Positions 1 to 9,769 are shown, counted from the stretch's first letter. The stretch: DNA of 64,000 bases from Fructobacillus cardui (GCF_023218935.1 NZ_JAJIAL010000005.1), one strand, 5' to 3'. Made by a program: numbers and translations. Notes: generated by a model from the letters alone, not told the origin.

Positions 1-1
1 C

Positions 2-739
2 GCTAAGGTTTTGGGTTCCATGTACGACGCCATTGAATTCCGTGGCTTCCGCCAATCAAGCGTCGAAGCTTTAGCTAAGTACTCCGGCGTTCCCGTTTGG
101 AACGGCCTCACAGATGACTGGCACCCAACGCAAACCATCCCCGACTTGATGACCATCAAGGAAAACTTCGGTCACTTGGCCGGCTTAAAGGTTTCCTACC
201 TCGGTGATGGTCGCAACAACGTTGCCCACTCGCTGCTAGTTGGCTGTGCGATGGTCGACGTTAACGTTGCCATTGTTAGTCCGGAATCATTGCAACCGGC
301 TGCTGAAGTCTTAGAAATTGCCCAGGGCTATGCCCAGGAAACCGGCGCCGAAATCACCATCACTTCTGATTTGGCCACCGGCCTACAGGATACCAACGTT
401 GTCACCACCGACGTTTGGGTTTCCATGGGTGAGGATAACTGGAAGGAACGAATTGACCTACTCCTTCCCTACCAGGTCAACATGAACGCTTTGGCCATGA
501 CCGGCCACCTCGATGACGGTCAATTGATTGTCCTCCACTGCTTGCCTGCCTTCCACGACCTTCGTACCGAAGTTGGTAAGGAAGTTTACGTCAAATACGG
601 CCTCAAGGAAATGGAAATCACCGACGAGGTCTTCCAAAGTGAATACGGCCGCCAGTTCGATGAAGCCGAAAACCGCAAGCATGGTATCAAGGCCATGATG
701 GCCGCCACCCTCGGCACCCAATTTATTCCAAAAATTTAA
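2..739 (+). CDS. argF: Ornithine carbamoyltransferase, 5' end cut by window edge
   Basis: This enzyme joins carbamoyl phosphate to ornithine to give citrulline, in the cytoplasm. The frame is already open at base 2, so the start codon and the STRTR carbamoyl-phosphate loop lie outside the window; about 245 residues remain. The C-terminal ornithine-side motif HCLPA is encoded at 536-550, and SMGED precedes it by about 35 residues. The gene ends 77 bases before argC, which has its own ribosome binding site. Catabolic OTC (arcB) is nearly identical in sequence; the argC-J-B-D neighbours favour the biosynthetic role, but this is inference. Confidence 0.9.
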   Translation, partial: AKVLGSMYDAIEFRGFRQSSVEALAKYSGVPVWNGLTDDWHPTQTIPDLMTIKENFGHLAGLKVSYLGDGRNNVAHSLLVGCAMVDVNVAIVSPESLQPAAEVLEIAQGYAQETGAEITITSDLATGLQDTNVVTTDVWVSMGEDNWKERIDLLLPYQVNMNALAMTGHLDDGQLIVLHCLPAFHDLRTEVGKEVYVKYGLKEMEITDEVFQSEYGRQFDEAENRKHGIKAMMAATLGTQFIPKI

Positions 740-816
740 AGCCATTGATTGGCTAAGCGGGAAAATGACCCACGCGGCCAGAATCCCTACCTACTAACAC
801 AGAAAGGAAGCTTGCT

Positions 817-1848
817 ATGAATGCCGCGATTACAGGCGTGACCGGTTATGCCGGCATGCAACTTTACGCCCTCTTACAAGAACACCCCGAAGTCGAAACC
901 ATCAACGTCTACCAACACGATTTAGACGATGCCATCCCCCTTGTCGACCTCAACCCCCATTTGAACCTTCCTCATCCCCAGCTCGCCTATCCTTACGATA
1001 GCCAAGAAATCATGGCCAACAACGACCTGATTTTCCTAGCGACGCCGGCCGGAGTGGCCATCAACTTGGCCGAACCTTTCTTGAAGGCCCACTTCCCCGT
1101 GATTGATCTTTCCGGCGATTTCCGCCTGAAGGACCCAGCCGAATATGAGAAGTGGTATCATCTCAGCCCAGCCAAGGAAACTGATTTGCAAAACGCCTAC
1201 TACGGCCTGGCCGACATCTACGAAAATCCGGGTGCCTCATACATCGCCAACCCTGGCTGCTACGCAACGGCAACCCTCTTGGGACTAGCCCCCGCTGTCA
1301 TGGGCGATTTGATTGAACCCGACTCAATCGTTGTGGATGCCAAATCAGGATTGTCCGGTGCCGGCAAGTCACTGAGCTCGTCATCACACTTTAGCCGGTC
1401 GAACGAAAACCTGCAAATTTACAAGGCGAACCAGCACAAGCATATTCCAGAAATCTTGGCCGAGCTCAGCAAGTGGAACCCCAAGGTGCAACACCTGCAA
1501 TTCATGACCACCCTGGTACCAATCGACCGCGGGATCATGGCCACGATTTATGCCAAGGTTAAGCCTGGTATTGACGAGATGGCCATCCTCAACTACTACC
1601 ATGACCTCTACGACGAGGATCCATTCGTCCAAATTTGCGACGATTACCTGCCCGACATCAAGTCGGTCATCGGAACCAACAACTGCAAGATTGGCCTGAC
1701 CTTTAACCCCGTTACTGGTTACCTGACCATCGACGTCGTCATTGACAACATGCTCAAGGGCGCAGCCGGTCAAGCCATCCAAAACATGAACCAGTTACTA
1801 AACTACCCAGTAACTGCTGGACTGGAATTAACAGCATTGGCCTTTTAA
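817..1848 (+). CDS. argC: N-acetyl-gamma-glutamyl-phosphate reductase
   Basis: ArgC reduces N-acetylglutamyl phosphate to the semialdehyde with NADPH, the third step of arginine synthesis. The 343-residue product is normal length for the family. It opens with the nucleotide-binding GVTGYAG loop (residues 7-13) and has the catalytic cysteine in NPGCYATA near residue 149. A GAAAGGAAG ribosome binding site lies just upstream of the ATG. The gene is intact although the next two genes of the pathway, argJ and argB, are interrupted, so its product probably has no use unless those stops are bypassed. Confidence 0.93.
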   Translation: MNAAITGVTGYAGMQLYALLQEHPEVETINVYQHDLDDAIPLVDLNPHLNLPHPQLAYPYDSQEIMANNDLIFLATPAGVAINLAEPFLKAHFPVIDLSGDFRLKDPAEYEKWYHLSPAKETDLQNAYYGLADIYENPGASYIANPGCYATATLLGLAPAVMGDLIEPDSIVVDAKSGLSGAGKSLSSSSHFSRSNENLQIYKANQHKHIPEILAELSKWNPKVQHLQFMTTLVPIDRGIMATIYAKVKPGIDEMAILNYYHDLYDEDPFVQICDDYLPDIKSVIGTNNCKIGLTFNPVTGYLTIDVVIDNMLKGAAGQAIQNMNQLLNYPVTAGLELTALAF

Positions 1849-2000
1849 GAATTTGGGGCAGCATGAAGCCAAATAAAACTTCTGCTGAACCACAAAGAGG
1901 TCACTTAGACCCTTTCATCATCCCACCAATCTTGCCAGCACCTAGACCAAAACCAACACAAACAACCCCCCTTTTATATAGAAGAAAAGGAGAACTTCTT

Positions 2001-3197
2001 ATGCAAGAAATTGACTTTACCTGGCCCAAAGGTTTCCAAACGGGCACGGACCATGCGGGCTTTAAAGAAGACCAGCAACTCGACATGTCCTGGATTGTTT
2101 CAGACGTTCCAGCCGTATCCGCTGGCGTTTATACCAAAAACCAATTCCAAGCGGCTCCGGTGCAGTTCACCAAAAACCTGATTAACTAAAACAACGAGCT
2201 CCAAGCCATCGTGATTAACTCTGGTAATGCGAACTCATTCACTGGCCAGGAAGGCCTGGACCACGCAGATGAAACCCACCAATTGGCTGCTAATAAATTA
2301 GCTATCGACCCCGACCTCGTCGCCGTTGCCTCTACCGGTATCATTGGTAAACAACTGGAAATGGACAAAATTGAAAACGGCCTGGACCAATTAGGTTTGG
2401 CCCCCGAATCAGACATTGCCCACGCCATTTTGACAACCGATTCCTGCGAAAAGAAAACAACGGTTTCCGTCATGATTGCTGGCCAACCCGTGACCATTAC
2501 AGGGATTGCCAAGGGTTCTGGCATGATTCACCCAAACATGGGTACTACCTTAGGCTTTGTTACCACGGATGCCAACATCACGGATGAAACCCTCCAAGGC
2601 CTTCTGTCTGATTTGATTCAATCGTCCTTCAACCAAATCACGGTCGATGGCTGCATGTCCACCAACAACATGGTCCTTGTTCTCGCTAATGGCCAAGCGG
2701 AAAACGCACTGCTTGACCAAAACTCGGCTCAAACCAACGACTTAGCTGATTTCAAAGCCGGATTGAAGGCCGTTCTGGTCGCCTTGGCCAAGATGGTTGC
2801 CCAGGATGGCGAAGGCTCCAACAAGTTTGTCCAAGCAACCGTTGTCAACGCTGCTTCAGTGGTTGAGGCCAACCAGGTTGCCCGAGCTATCGTCGGCTCC
2901 AACTTGATCAAGGCGATGCTCTTTGGCGAAGAAAACAACTGGGGCCGAATCGTCCAAGCCATTGGCCAAACCCAAGCGCAAATCAGCCCCAACCACCTCG
3001 ATATTTTCTTAGCCGATGTGCCCCTCGTCAAGGACAGCCAAAAAGTCTTGGCTGACCAAGACCAGGTAGTGACCATCCTCGCCCAAGATGAAATTGATTT
3101 GACCATTGATTTGCACGTTGGCGAAGCAACCGGCCAAGCCTGGGGCTGCGACTTGACCTACAAGTACGTTGAGATTAACGCCGCCTACGAGGGTTAA
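2001..3197 (+). pseudogene. argJ: argJ (glutamate N-acetyltransferase) with one in-frame TAA
   Basis: ArgJ transfers acetyl groups between ornithine and glutamate. The start at 2001 is set by an AAAGGAGAAC site 7-15 bases upstream. The frame reads well to a TAA at 2187-2189, then continues without any shift (QAIVINSGNANSFTG) to 3197, for 398 codons in total, the usual length. The autocleavage motif is readable as HPNMGTT, where the family normally has HPNMAT. The only defect visible is the single substitution-type stop after about 62 codons. A restart could make the rest only if an internal start is used; no good site is visible. Arginine synthesis is probably blocked. Confidence 0.85.
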
Positions 3198-3201
3198 GAC
3201 C

Positions 3202-3924
3202 ATGATTGTCATTAAAATCGGTGGCAATGCCATCAGCCACCTACAAGACGATTTCTTCCACCAAGTCAAGGAATGGACCAAGGAGGGCCAACAAGTGGTC
3301 ATCCTACACGGTGGTGGTCAACTAATTTCTTCCACCTGCGCCTTCTTTGACTTGCCAACCGAAAAGATTGACGGGATTCGCGTCACGCCGTCAAGCGTTC
3401 TGGCCTTAACCAGCCACCTGTTGACTAACGTCATCCAGCCTCATTTTCAAAATCAGCTGCTTCAAGCTGGTATCCCAGCCCTGGAGGCCGGTCCCCTCTT
3501 CACCGCCGACTACCTTGATCAGGACACGTATGGCGAGGTCGGCGAGGTCACGGGCATCGATGAAACGGTGCTGGCACAGGGCAGCCAAGAGAGCAACGAA
3601 CAAAACCCCGTCTGATTGGTCAACTCACTCGCCAGTGGCCCAAATGGTCCACTGAATGTGAACGCCGACTCAGCAGCTCAGGCACTGGCTACCATGGCAT
3701 CAGCCGACCAATTGATCCTCTTAACCGATGTCCCCGGGGTTCTCGTCAATGAAGAGGTCGTCACGGCCCTTAACCCGCTCAAAGCCAACCAACTGATTGA
3801 CCAGGAGTTGATTACCGCTGGCATGGTCCCCAAGCTCCAGGCCGCATTTTCCGCCCTGCACCACGGTGTCCACAAGATTACCATCACCAATCACCTTGGC
3901 CAAGGAACAAAGTTAGAACTATGA
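3202..3924 (+). pseudogene. argB: argB (acetylglutamate kinase) with one in-frame TGA
   Basis: ArgB phosphorylates N-acetylglutamate. The ATG at 3202 follows argJ by 4 bases. The frame holds the KIGGNA and HGGG phosphate-binding motifs, then meets a TGA at 3613-3615, and continues unshifted into the conserved NVNAD segment to 3924. Full length would be 240 codons, normal for the family. The stop falls between two conserved regions, so neither half is likely to work alone. The residue replaced is unclear; a CGA or TGG codon is one mutation away. With argJ this makes two independent nonsense changes in one pathway. Confidence 0.83.
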
Positions 3925-4085
3925 TACGGACAAAAAATCGACAATTTTATCTCGCTTTTTTGGGGACTGCAAGCCCAAGCTTTTTTAGTGCGCCTTCTTG
4001 ACCACCTAGCGGTAGAAAACGGCGAACAAGTCCCTGATTTTTTCCATCCTAAAACAGACCAGTAGAACCAACAGGAGACTTTACC
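3925..4085 (+). other. argB-argD gap with an open, startless frame
   Basis: The 161 bases between argB and argD hold a 47-codon open stretch (about 3924-4064, ending TAG) that reads like protein in its second half (FLVRLLDHLAVENGEQ) but has no ATG, GTG or TTG start with a ribosome binding site. It could be the tail of a decayed gene. The argD ribosome binding site (AGGAG, about 4073-4077) closes the gap. Confidence 0.3.
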
Positions 4086-5252
4086 ATGACAACGACTATG
4101 CATACTTACGACCAATTCCCTTTTGATATCGTAGATGGACACGATGCTTATCTCATCGACGACCAGGGTAAGGAATACCTCGACCTGACTGTCGGTATCG
4201 GTGTCTGCAACTTTGGCTACAGCAACCAGCAAATTAAACAGGCTGTGGCCGACCAGGTGGAAAAGGTCTGGCATATTACCAACTTATACCAAAACCAGTT
4301 AGCAGAAGAAGTCGCAGAAGACCTTTGCCCAGGCGGTTACCAGGCCTTCTTCTGTAACTCTGGGACCGAGGCCAACGAGGCTGCGATTACATTAGCCCAC
4401 AAGGCGACTGGCAAGCACGAGCTCGTTGCCTTTGACTATGGTTTCCATGGCCGCACCACCGGTTCGCTGTCTGTGACCGGTTATCCCCACATCCAAGAAG
4501 GATTTGCGCCGTTAATGCCAGCAGTCAAGATAGTACCCTTTAACGATCCAGCTGCCCTAGATGCCATTACCGAAGACACCGCTGCCGTGATTCTCGAAGT
4601 CATTCAAGGTGAAGGTGGGATTAATGTTGGGCAAGCAGACTGGCTCCATCAAGTGCAAGACAAGTGTCATGCAACCGGTACCCTGTTGATTATTGACGAA
4701 GTCCAAAGCGGCATGGGTCGGACTGGCCACCGTTTTGCCTTTGAACACTACGGTTTGGAACCAGACATGATTACAGTTGCCAAAGGATTGGCTAATGGTC
4801 TGCCGGTTGGGGCCCTCCTCGCCAAGGAAAGTGTTGCCAAGCACTTCCAACCCGGCGACCACGGCACGACCTTTGGTGGCAACAAGGTCGTAATGTCCGC
4901 CGCGAAAGAAGTCCTGAAGCAACTGAACCCAGAATTCTTAGCCACAGTCCAGGCCAAGGGTAACTGGCTCTTTGACCAGCTGGAACAAAAGCTCAGCCCG
5001 CTAGAAGCCGTCACTAGTATCAGTGGTGCCGGCTTAATGGTTGGTATCCATTTGGCTGATTCCCTGCCCGTTGGCCAGGTCATTCAAGCCCTCCAAAAGG
5101 AAGGCATCTTGACCCTCTCTGCCCGTGGCAACACGTTGCGTCTTTTGCCACCATTGATTGTAGATCAAGACGATTTAGCCCAAGCCATCGATCAAATCAG
5201 CCAAACCATTCAACAACTGAGTAATGCTGACCAAGCCGCTGCCGTTAAATGA
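4086..5252 (+). CDS. argD: Acetylornithine aminotransferase
   Basis: ArgD is a PLP-dependent class III aminotransferase that converts N-acetylglutamate semialdehyde to acetylornithine. The 388-residue product is full length. Visible family marks are NSGTEANE near residue 92, the cofactor aspartate in LIIDEVQSG near 203, and the PLP lysine in TVAKGLANG near 232. An AGGAG site precedes the ATG. It is the last gene of the cluster and is intact, followed at once by a terminator. Related aminotransferases (ornithine, GABA) share these motifs; the operon context decides the name. Confidence 0.9.
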   Translation: MTTTMHTYDQFPFDIVDGHDAYLIDDQGKEYLDLTVGIGVCNFGYSNQQIKQAVADQVEKVWHITNLYQNQLAEEVAEDLCPGGYQAFFCNSGTEANEAAITLAHKATGKHELVAFDYGFHGRTTGSLSVTGYPHIQEGFAPLMPAVKIVPFNDPAALDAITEDTAAVILEVIQGEGGINVGQADWLHQVQDKCHATGTLLIIDEVQSGMGRTGHRFAFEHYGLEPDMITVAKGLANGLPVGALLAKESVAKHFQPGDHGTTFGGNKVVMSAAKEVLKQLNPEFLATVQAKGNWLFDQLEQKLSPLEAVTSISGAGLMVGIHLADSLPVGQVIQALQKEGILTLSARGNTLRLLPPLIVDQDDLAQAIDQISQTIQQLSNADQAAAVK

Positions 5253-5270
5253 CCTTCGTGGTCATTTTTT
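5247..5270 (+). terminator. Rho-independent terminator of the arg cluster
   Basis: An 8-bp perfect stem (AAATGACC / GGTCATTT) with a TTCGT loop, followed by a T run. It overlaps the argD stop codon. Confidence 0.85.
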
Positions 5271-5662
5271 ATTTTTTGGCAATTTTCTGATGGATTTAAG
5301 GTTTAAAATTTTCGTCCGCAACGATTTGATTAGCTCATCTGAACTCAAAATATTTCGTCAAAAAACGTCAAGTTATTTTTTTAACAAGATAAAATTCCCC
5401 ACTGTTTTATTTTTTTGACGAAATTTTTTTAGAATCATTTTTTCTTTCATAAAAATCCCCAAAACGCCAAATTTTCACCTTTTTTCATAACGCTTCCTCC
5501 TATCTAACCCCAGAGCAAATGTCATATTTCCTAACAAAAATCCTTTTCGCATAATTTTTTCATTCTATTATAGACGAAATCACAACGAAACACAGACTTA
5601 TATTAGGAATTGATGACAATTGTTCGTTTGAATCTAAGATTCAAAGTAGAAGGGGGATGCTT
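5271..5662 (+). other. AT-rich non-coding gap before the permease
   Basis: About 390 bases, strongly AT-rich with poly-T tracts, no gene. A TATTAT box at about 5564-5569 could be a -10 for the downstream permease, but the -35 is weak. The ribosome binding site AGAAGGGGG is at 5648-5656. Confidence 0.5.
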
Positions 5663-7048
5663 ATGGCACAACCTATTCAGGAGACCGAGGTGAACCAAGA
5701 CGGGACCAAGCGCTCCTTGAGCAACCGTCACGTGCAAATGATTGCCATCGGTGATACCATTGGAAACGGACTTTTCTTAGGTGCGGGCTCAACGATTTCA
5801 AAATCAGGCCCCACGATTTTACTTCTCTACGCCGTATTGGGTACGCTCTTTTTCTTCATGATGCGCGCCATCGGTGAAATGCTTTACTCACAACCCGACC
5901 AACACACCTTCGTTGGTTTTATTTCTAAGTATTTGGGCAAGGGTCCCGGAGTCTTTGCCGGTTTGACTTATTGGCTGGCACTGATTTTCGCCGGCATGTC
6001 TGAATTGACGGCCATTGCAACCTACGTCAAGTTCTGGTTTCCAGCCTGGAACACGGCTGCAATTGAAATCTCTTTCCTCGCCGTCTTGGTTTTGCTAAAC
6101 ATCTTAGCAGCCAGGGCCTTCGGTGAAACGGAATTCTGGTTCGCGATGATCAAAATCATCGCCATCATTTCCTTGATTGTAACCGGAATCTTCATGGTCA
6201 TGACCGGTTTTAAGAGTCCTGGTGGGGCCGAGGCTAGCTTTTTGAACATTTTCCATAACTTTAGCCTCTTCCCTAAGGGTTTCCAAGCCTTCCTTGGCTC
6301 CATCCCAATGGTCTTCTTCGCGATGGCCGGGATGGAATTCGTTGGAATCACCATTGGTGAAACCAAGAACCCTCGTAAGGTTTTGAAGAAGGCCATTAAT
6401 GAAACGGTTTACCGGGTCTTGTTGTTCTACATCGGTGCCTTGATCATCATCATGTCCATCATGCCATGGACGAGCATCACTGCCGGTAACAGTCCATTTG
6501 TTCAAGTCTTCAAGTTGGCTGGTTTGCCAGCAGCCGCAGCCGTGATTAACTTCGTGGTTTTGACTTCTGCTTCCTCAGCTTTGAACAGTGTTCTCTTCTC
6601 AAGTGGTCGACACCTCTACCAGCTTTCTCGCGAACTAGACTGGAAGCCATTGGCTAAGATTGCTAAGGCTGGTATTCCAGCACCTGCCATCCTCTTCTCC
6701 GGTGCACTTTTGCTCTTCGCACCTGTGATTGCTTCCATCCCATCCATCAACGATGCCTTCCAGTTCGTTACTGGTGGTGCCAGTGACCTTTACTTGGTGG
6801 TTTACTTGATGACGATGGTTGCTCACCGACGCTTCCGCGTTTCACCGGAATTCATGCCGGATGGCTTCAAGATGCCTTGGTATCGTTACACGAGTCCAAT
6901 CACCATCTGGACCTTTGTCCTCGTCTTCTTGTCACTTTTCGCTAATCCAAACGACGTTATCCCCGCTACTGGGGCTATCATTTGGGTTATCGTCTTCGGT
7001 GGCTACTGCTACTTACGCTTCCGCAACCAAGAAGTGGCAACAATTTAA
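5663..7048 (+). CDS. APC-superfamily amino acid permease
   Basis: A secondary transporter of the amino acid-polyamine-organocation group (AAT/GABA permease-like), predicted to have 12 membrane helices. The 461-residue product starts with a short hydrophilic tail, then the helix-1 substrate motif reads IGNGLFLGAG, where most relatives have IGTG. A conserved GMEFVGITIGETKNP segment follows helix 6. The ATG at 5663 is preferred to the one at 5657 because the purine-rich site ends at 5656. It stands alone between terminators. The substrate cannot be told from sequence; a role in importing an amino acid no longer made is only a guess. Confidence 0.85.
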   Translation: MAQPIQETEVNQDGTKRSLSNRHVQMIAIGDTIGNGLFLGAGSTISKSGPTILLLYAVLGTLFFFMMRAIGEMLYSQPDQHTFVGFISKYLGKGPGVFAGLTYWLALIFAGMSELTAIATYVKFWFPAWNTAAIEISFLAVLVLLNILAARAFGETEFWFAMIKIIAIISLIVTGIFMVMTGFKSPGGAEASFLNIFHNFSLFPKGFQAFLGSIPMVFFAMAGMEFVGITIGETKNPRKVLKKAINETVYRVLLFYIGALIIIMSIMPWTSITAGNSPFVQVFKLAGLPAAAAVINFVVLTSASSALNSVLFSSGRHLYQLSRELDWKPLAKIAKAGIPAPAILFSGALLLFAPVIASIPSINDAFQFVTGGASDLYLVVYLMTMVAHRRFRVSPEFMPDGFKMPWYRYTSPITIWTFVLVFLSLFANPNDVIPATGAIIWVIVFGGYCYLRFRNQEVATI

Positions 7049-7069
7049 TTCACTGTGTTTAGTTAATCA

Positions 7070-7100
7070 AAGTGTCCGGATTCACATGGGCGCTTTTTTT
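7070..7100 (+). terminator. Terminator of the amino acid permease
   Basis: Stem AAGTGTCC / GGGCGCTT (two G-U pairs) with a 10-base loop and a seven-T tail. Confidence 0.8.
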
Positions 7101-7287
7101 GTTCGTTTAAATCAGCTTCCTTCTATTACATAGGGTCCTTTCTCTTGCCAAAAACGGGTACCAATCCCCTGCTCTTGCCGTTAATTCAAACCGATTCTAC
7201 ACTCCGAGATTGTTAATCTGCTGATTTGATAAAAACTGTTTAAATTTATCCAAAACTCAGGTTTCAGTAAGAGGCTTTGTGGTAAAC

Positions 7288-7454
7288 TGATTTTGACGAT
7301 GAATTCTAACCTATCTAAGGCTAAAGCACCGCCAGATGTCACCTGGTCCTTCTTTTGCAAGAAGCGGGTGGCTCTTGTTTATTATTACAAAACGTAACCG
7401 AATGCCTATGGGTATTCGGTTGCGTTTTGCATTCCAGAAATACTAGGAGAGATT
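7288..7454 (+). ncRNA. Structured leader of uppP, possible cis-regulatory RNA
   Basis: Upstream of uppP the RNA can fold as a small three-way junction: an outer stem CACCG / CGGGTG (about 7327-7370), a hairpin CCAG / CTGG (7332-7346) and a hairpin CTTCTT / AAGAAG (7349-7364). A second long hairpin follows, AACCGAAT / ATTCGGTT extended by AAAACG / CGTTTT (about 7389-7427), ending in GTTTT. Junction plus terminator-like stem before a gene is the layout of a riboswitch or attenuator. I do not recognise the family; the pairing was worked out by eye. Confidence 0.4.
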
Positions 7455-8276
7455 ATGCTTGACATTTTTAAAGCCATTATTATTGGTATTGTCGAAGGAT
7501 TAACAGAGTTCTTGCCAGTCAGTTCGACTGGCCACATTGATTTGGTGAGCCAATTCGTCCAAATCAGCCAAGGTAAAGATTTTGAAAACATGTTTGAATA
7601 TGTGATTCAATTCGGCGCCATCATGGCTGTTGTGATTTTGTACTTCAGCAAGCTGAACCCATTTAGCGCCAAGAAGACAGTGCGAGAGCGCCAAGACACT
7701 TGGGTCCTCTGGTTCAAGGTCATTATCGCCTGCCTTCCATCAATCATTATTGGCTTGCCATTGAATGATTTCATGGATGAGCACTTGCACAAGCCAGCCG
7801 TGGTGGCGACTGCTTTGATTGTCTATGGTATCTTGTTCATCGTGATTGAAAACATCTACAAGAACAAGGCCCCTAAGATTAGCAGCTTAGCAAACATTGG
7901 TTACAGCACAGCCTTCTTTATTGGTTTGTTCCAAGCTTTGTCAATCGTGCCTGGTACAAGTCGTTCAGGGGCAACCATCTTGGGTGCCATCATCTTGGGT
8001 GCCAGCCGTTACGTGGCCACTGAATTTAGTTTCTTCCTGGCTATCCCAACTATGGTTGGGGTTACCATCCTCAAGGTTGGTTCTTACCTCTTGAAGGGCA
8101 ACACCTTCACGGGCGAACAATGGGCCGTTTTGGCAACTGGAACTTTCGTTTCTTTCATCGTTGCCGTCGTTGCCATCAAGTGGTTGTTGAAGTTCGTGCA
8201 AACACACGATTTCAAGGCCTTTGGTTGGTACCGAATCATCGTTGGTTTGATTGTCTTCGCCGTGATGTTTATGTAA
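7455..8276 (+). CDS. uppP: Undecaprenyl-diphosphatase
   Basis: UppP (BacA) removes a phosphate from undecaprenyl pyrophosphate at the membrane so that the lipid carrier of cell wall synthesis is recycled; extra copies give bacitracin resistance. The 273-residue product is typical in length and very hydrophobic. The two conserved catalytic regions are seen: EGLTEFLPVSSTGH (residues 15-28) and PGTSRSGATI near 170. An AGGAGAG site lies 5 bases before the ATG. It is a single-gene unit between a leader hairpin and a terminator. Confidence 0.96.
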   Translation: MLDIFKAIIIGIVEGLTEFLPVSSTGHIDLVSQFVQISQGKDFENMFEYVIQFGAIMAVVILYFSKLNPFSAKKTVRERQDTWVLWFKVIIACLPSIIIGLPLNDFMDEHLHKPAVVATALIVYGILFIVIENIYKNKAPKISSLANIGYSTAFFIGLFQALSIVPGTSRSGATILGAIILGASRYVATEFSFFLAIPTMVGVTILKVGSYLLKGNTFTGEQWAVLATGTFVSFIVAVVAIKWLLKFVQTHDFKAFGWYRIIVGLIVFAVMFM

Positions 8277-8286
8277 TTTGATCTTG

Positions 8287-8312
8287 AAAGTCCCCGCTTG
8301 GGGGCTTTTTTT
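8287..8312 (+). terminator. Terminator of uppP
   Basis: Stem AAAGTCCCC / GGGGGCTTT around a GCTT loop, followed by a T run. Confidence 0.88.
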
Positions 8313-8363
8313 TATGCCCAAAATTTATAGAAAATCAGCTTAACCGCCTGCCTTTCAAATACA

Positions 8364-8389
8364 AAAAAACCAGCAATTGCTGGTTTTTT
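8364..8389 (-). terminator. Terminator of the folB-K-E-C operon
   Basis: A 26-base perfect palindrome (centre CAATTG, ends AAAAAA/TTTTTT) just after the folC stop. It could also stop plus-strand transcription. Confidence 0.8.
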
Positions 8390-8396
8390 GACTAAT

Positions 8397-9749
8397 TTAT
8401 TGGTTGTGAACGGCCTTAATAACCTCTTTAACGAGGTAAAAGGAGCCCGTCGCCAAGACAACATCGTTCTCCTGGTCAAAGTGTTCCAGCGCATATTGGG
8501 TTGCCTGAGCCGGATTGGCAATCGTCAACACCCGCTTTGCATCGGTAAACTTCAAAAATTCTTGGTACAGGTCCTCAGCGGCTAACTGTCGGTCTTGGTT
8601 ATCCGGCGTGGTCACGATGAAAGTTGTCTCCTTCAGGGCACACAGGTCTTGAACGCAAGTTAGCGTATCCTTATCCGCCAAAAAACCGACAATCAGGACC
8701 TTGCGCCGGTTAGTAAAAGAGCCCTGCACGGTTTCAATCAGGGCGTTAATCCCATCAACGTTATGAGCCCCATCGACAATCACCGGCCGGGGTTCTTCTT
8801 GCAAATATTCAAAGCGTCCGGGCATGTGGGCCGTGGCAATCCCTGATTTTAAGGCGGCCAATGGGATTTGACTGACACCATCGATTTGGGACAGGACCTG
8901 CCAGGTGGCAATGGCCGTCTGCAAGTTACCCAATTGGTAAGACCCCTGTAAGCCCAGGTGGATGTCCTTAATTTCCTGACCACCAACCGTGACGCCGACC
9001 GTTCGCTTTGTGCCGCTTTCTGCCACCTGGTCAAGTTCGACCATGGTGGCTGAAAAGACCCGATTGCCCCGCTCTTGGGCAATTTCCGTCACTACCTCAT
9101 CGACCTCCGGCCGTTGTGACGCATAGGAAATAATGGTTTCACCCTCGCGGACCATCCGCACCTTGGTTTGGGCGATGGCGGTTAAATTATCGCCCAAAAT
9201 CCGCATATGGTCCATGCCAATCCGAGTCAAAATCGTGTAGTCTGACCGAGGAATCGCATTGGTTGCATCCAACTCGCCGCCCAGGCCGGCCTCCAAGACC
9301 AGGTAGTCTGGGTTCTGGCAAATGTAAAAGGCCATGGCCGTTAAGAAGGACGCCTCAAAACTAGAAATCTCAGTCAGCAAGTCCACTCCGTGATCGTCCA
9401 TGACGGCCAACAAATCAAAGAAGGCTTGGGCAAAATCAGCCTTCGCAATTGCATCCCCATTCCAGGTAATCTCTTCTCGAACTTCAAACAGGTGCGGACT
9501 GTTAAAACCAGCAACGGTCAGCCCACTGGCCACCAAGAAGTTTGTCACCATCTTTCCGGTCGAACCCTTACCGTTCGTGCCGGCCAAGCGAATAAGCTTG
9601 CTTGAAAGGCGGTCAAAGCCTAACCAACCAATAATTTGGCGCAAGAAAGCCACTCGGTCAATTTCTTCCTTGTACTTCATCCCGGCCGGAATGCTCTCCA
9701 GGATGGCCAATGCCTGTTGATAAGTTTGGTCTTTATCTATGCTTTTCAC
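8397..9749 (-). CDS. folC: Folylpolyglutamate/dihydrofolate synthase
   Basis: FolC adds glutamate to dihydropteroate and to folates in the cytoplasm. The ATP loop GTNGKGST lies near residue 60, and the Mur-ligase-type aspartate region DGAHNVDG near 310. The start is taken as GTG at 9749 because a perfect AGGAGG (plus-strand CCTCCT, 9755-9760) sits 5 bases ahead; the longer reading from 9770 would place that site inside the gene. The product is then 450 residues, typical for the family. It is the last gene of the folB-folK-folE-folC unit, separated from folE by 220 bases that contain a 40-bp tandem repeat. Confidence 0.92.
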   Translation of the reverse strand: MKSIDKDQTYQQALAILESIPAGMKYKEEIDRVAFLRQIIGWLGFDRLSSKLIRLAGTNGKGSTGKMVTNFLVASGLTVAGFNSPHLFEVREEITWNGDAIAKADFAQAFFDLLAVMDDHGVDLLTEISSFEASFLTAMAFYICQNPDYLVLEAGLGGELDATNAIPRSDYTILTRIGMDHMRILGDNLTAIAQTKVRMVREGETIISYASQRPEVDEVVTEIAQERGNRVFSATMVELDQVAESGTKRTVGVTVGGQEIKDIHLGLQGSYQLGNLQTAIATWQVLSQIDGVSQIPLAALKSGIATAHMPGRFEYLQEEPRPVIVDGAHNVDGINALIETVQGSFTNRRKVLIVGFLADKDTLTCVQDLCALKETTFIVTTPDNQDRQLAAEDLYQEFLKFTDAKRVLTIANPAQATQYALEHFDQENDVVLATGSFYLVKEVIKAVHNQ

Positions 9750-9769
9750 CGTGACCTCCTGTGTTTTCA

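Noticed and set aside
3613..3615. UGA read as Trp or selenocysteine
   Set aside because: argJ has TAA and comC has TAG at similar breaks, and RF2 is present; simple nonsense is more likely.
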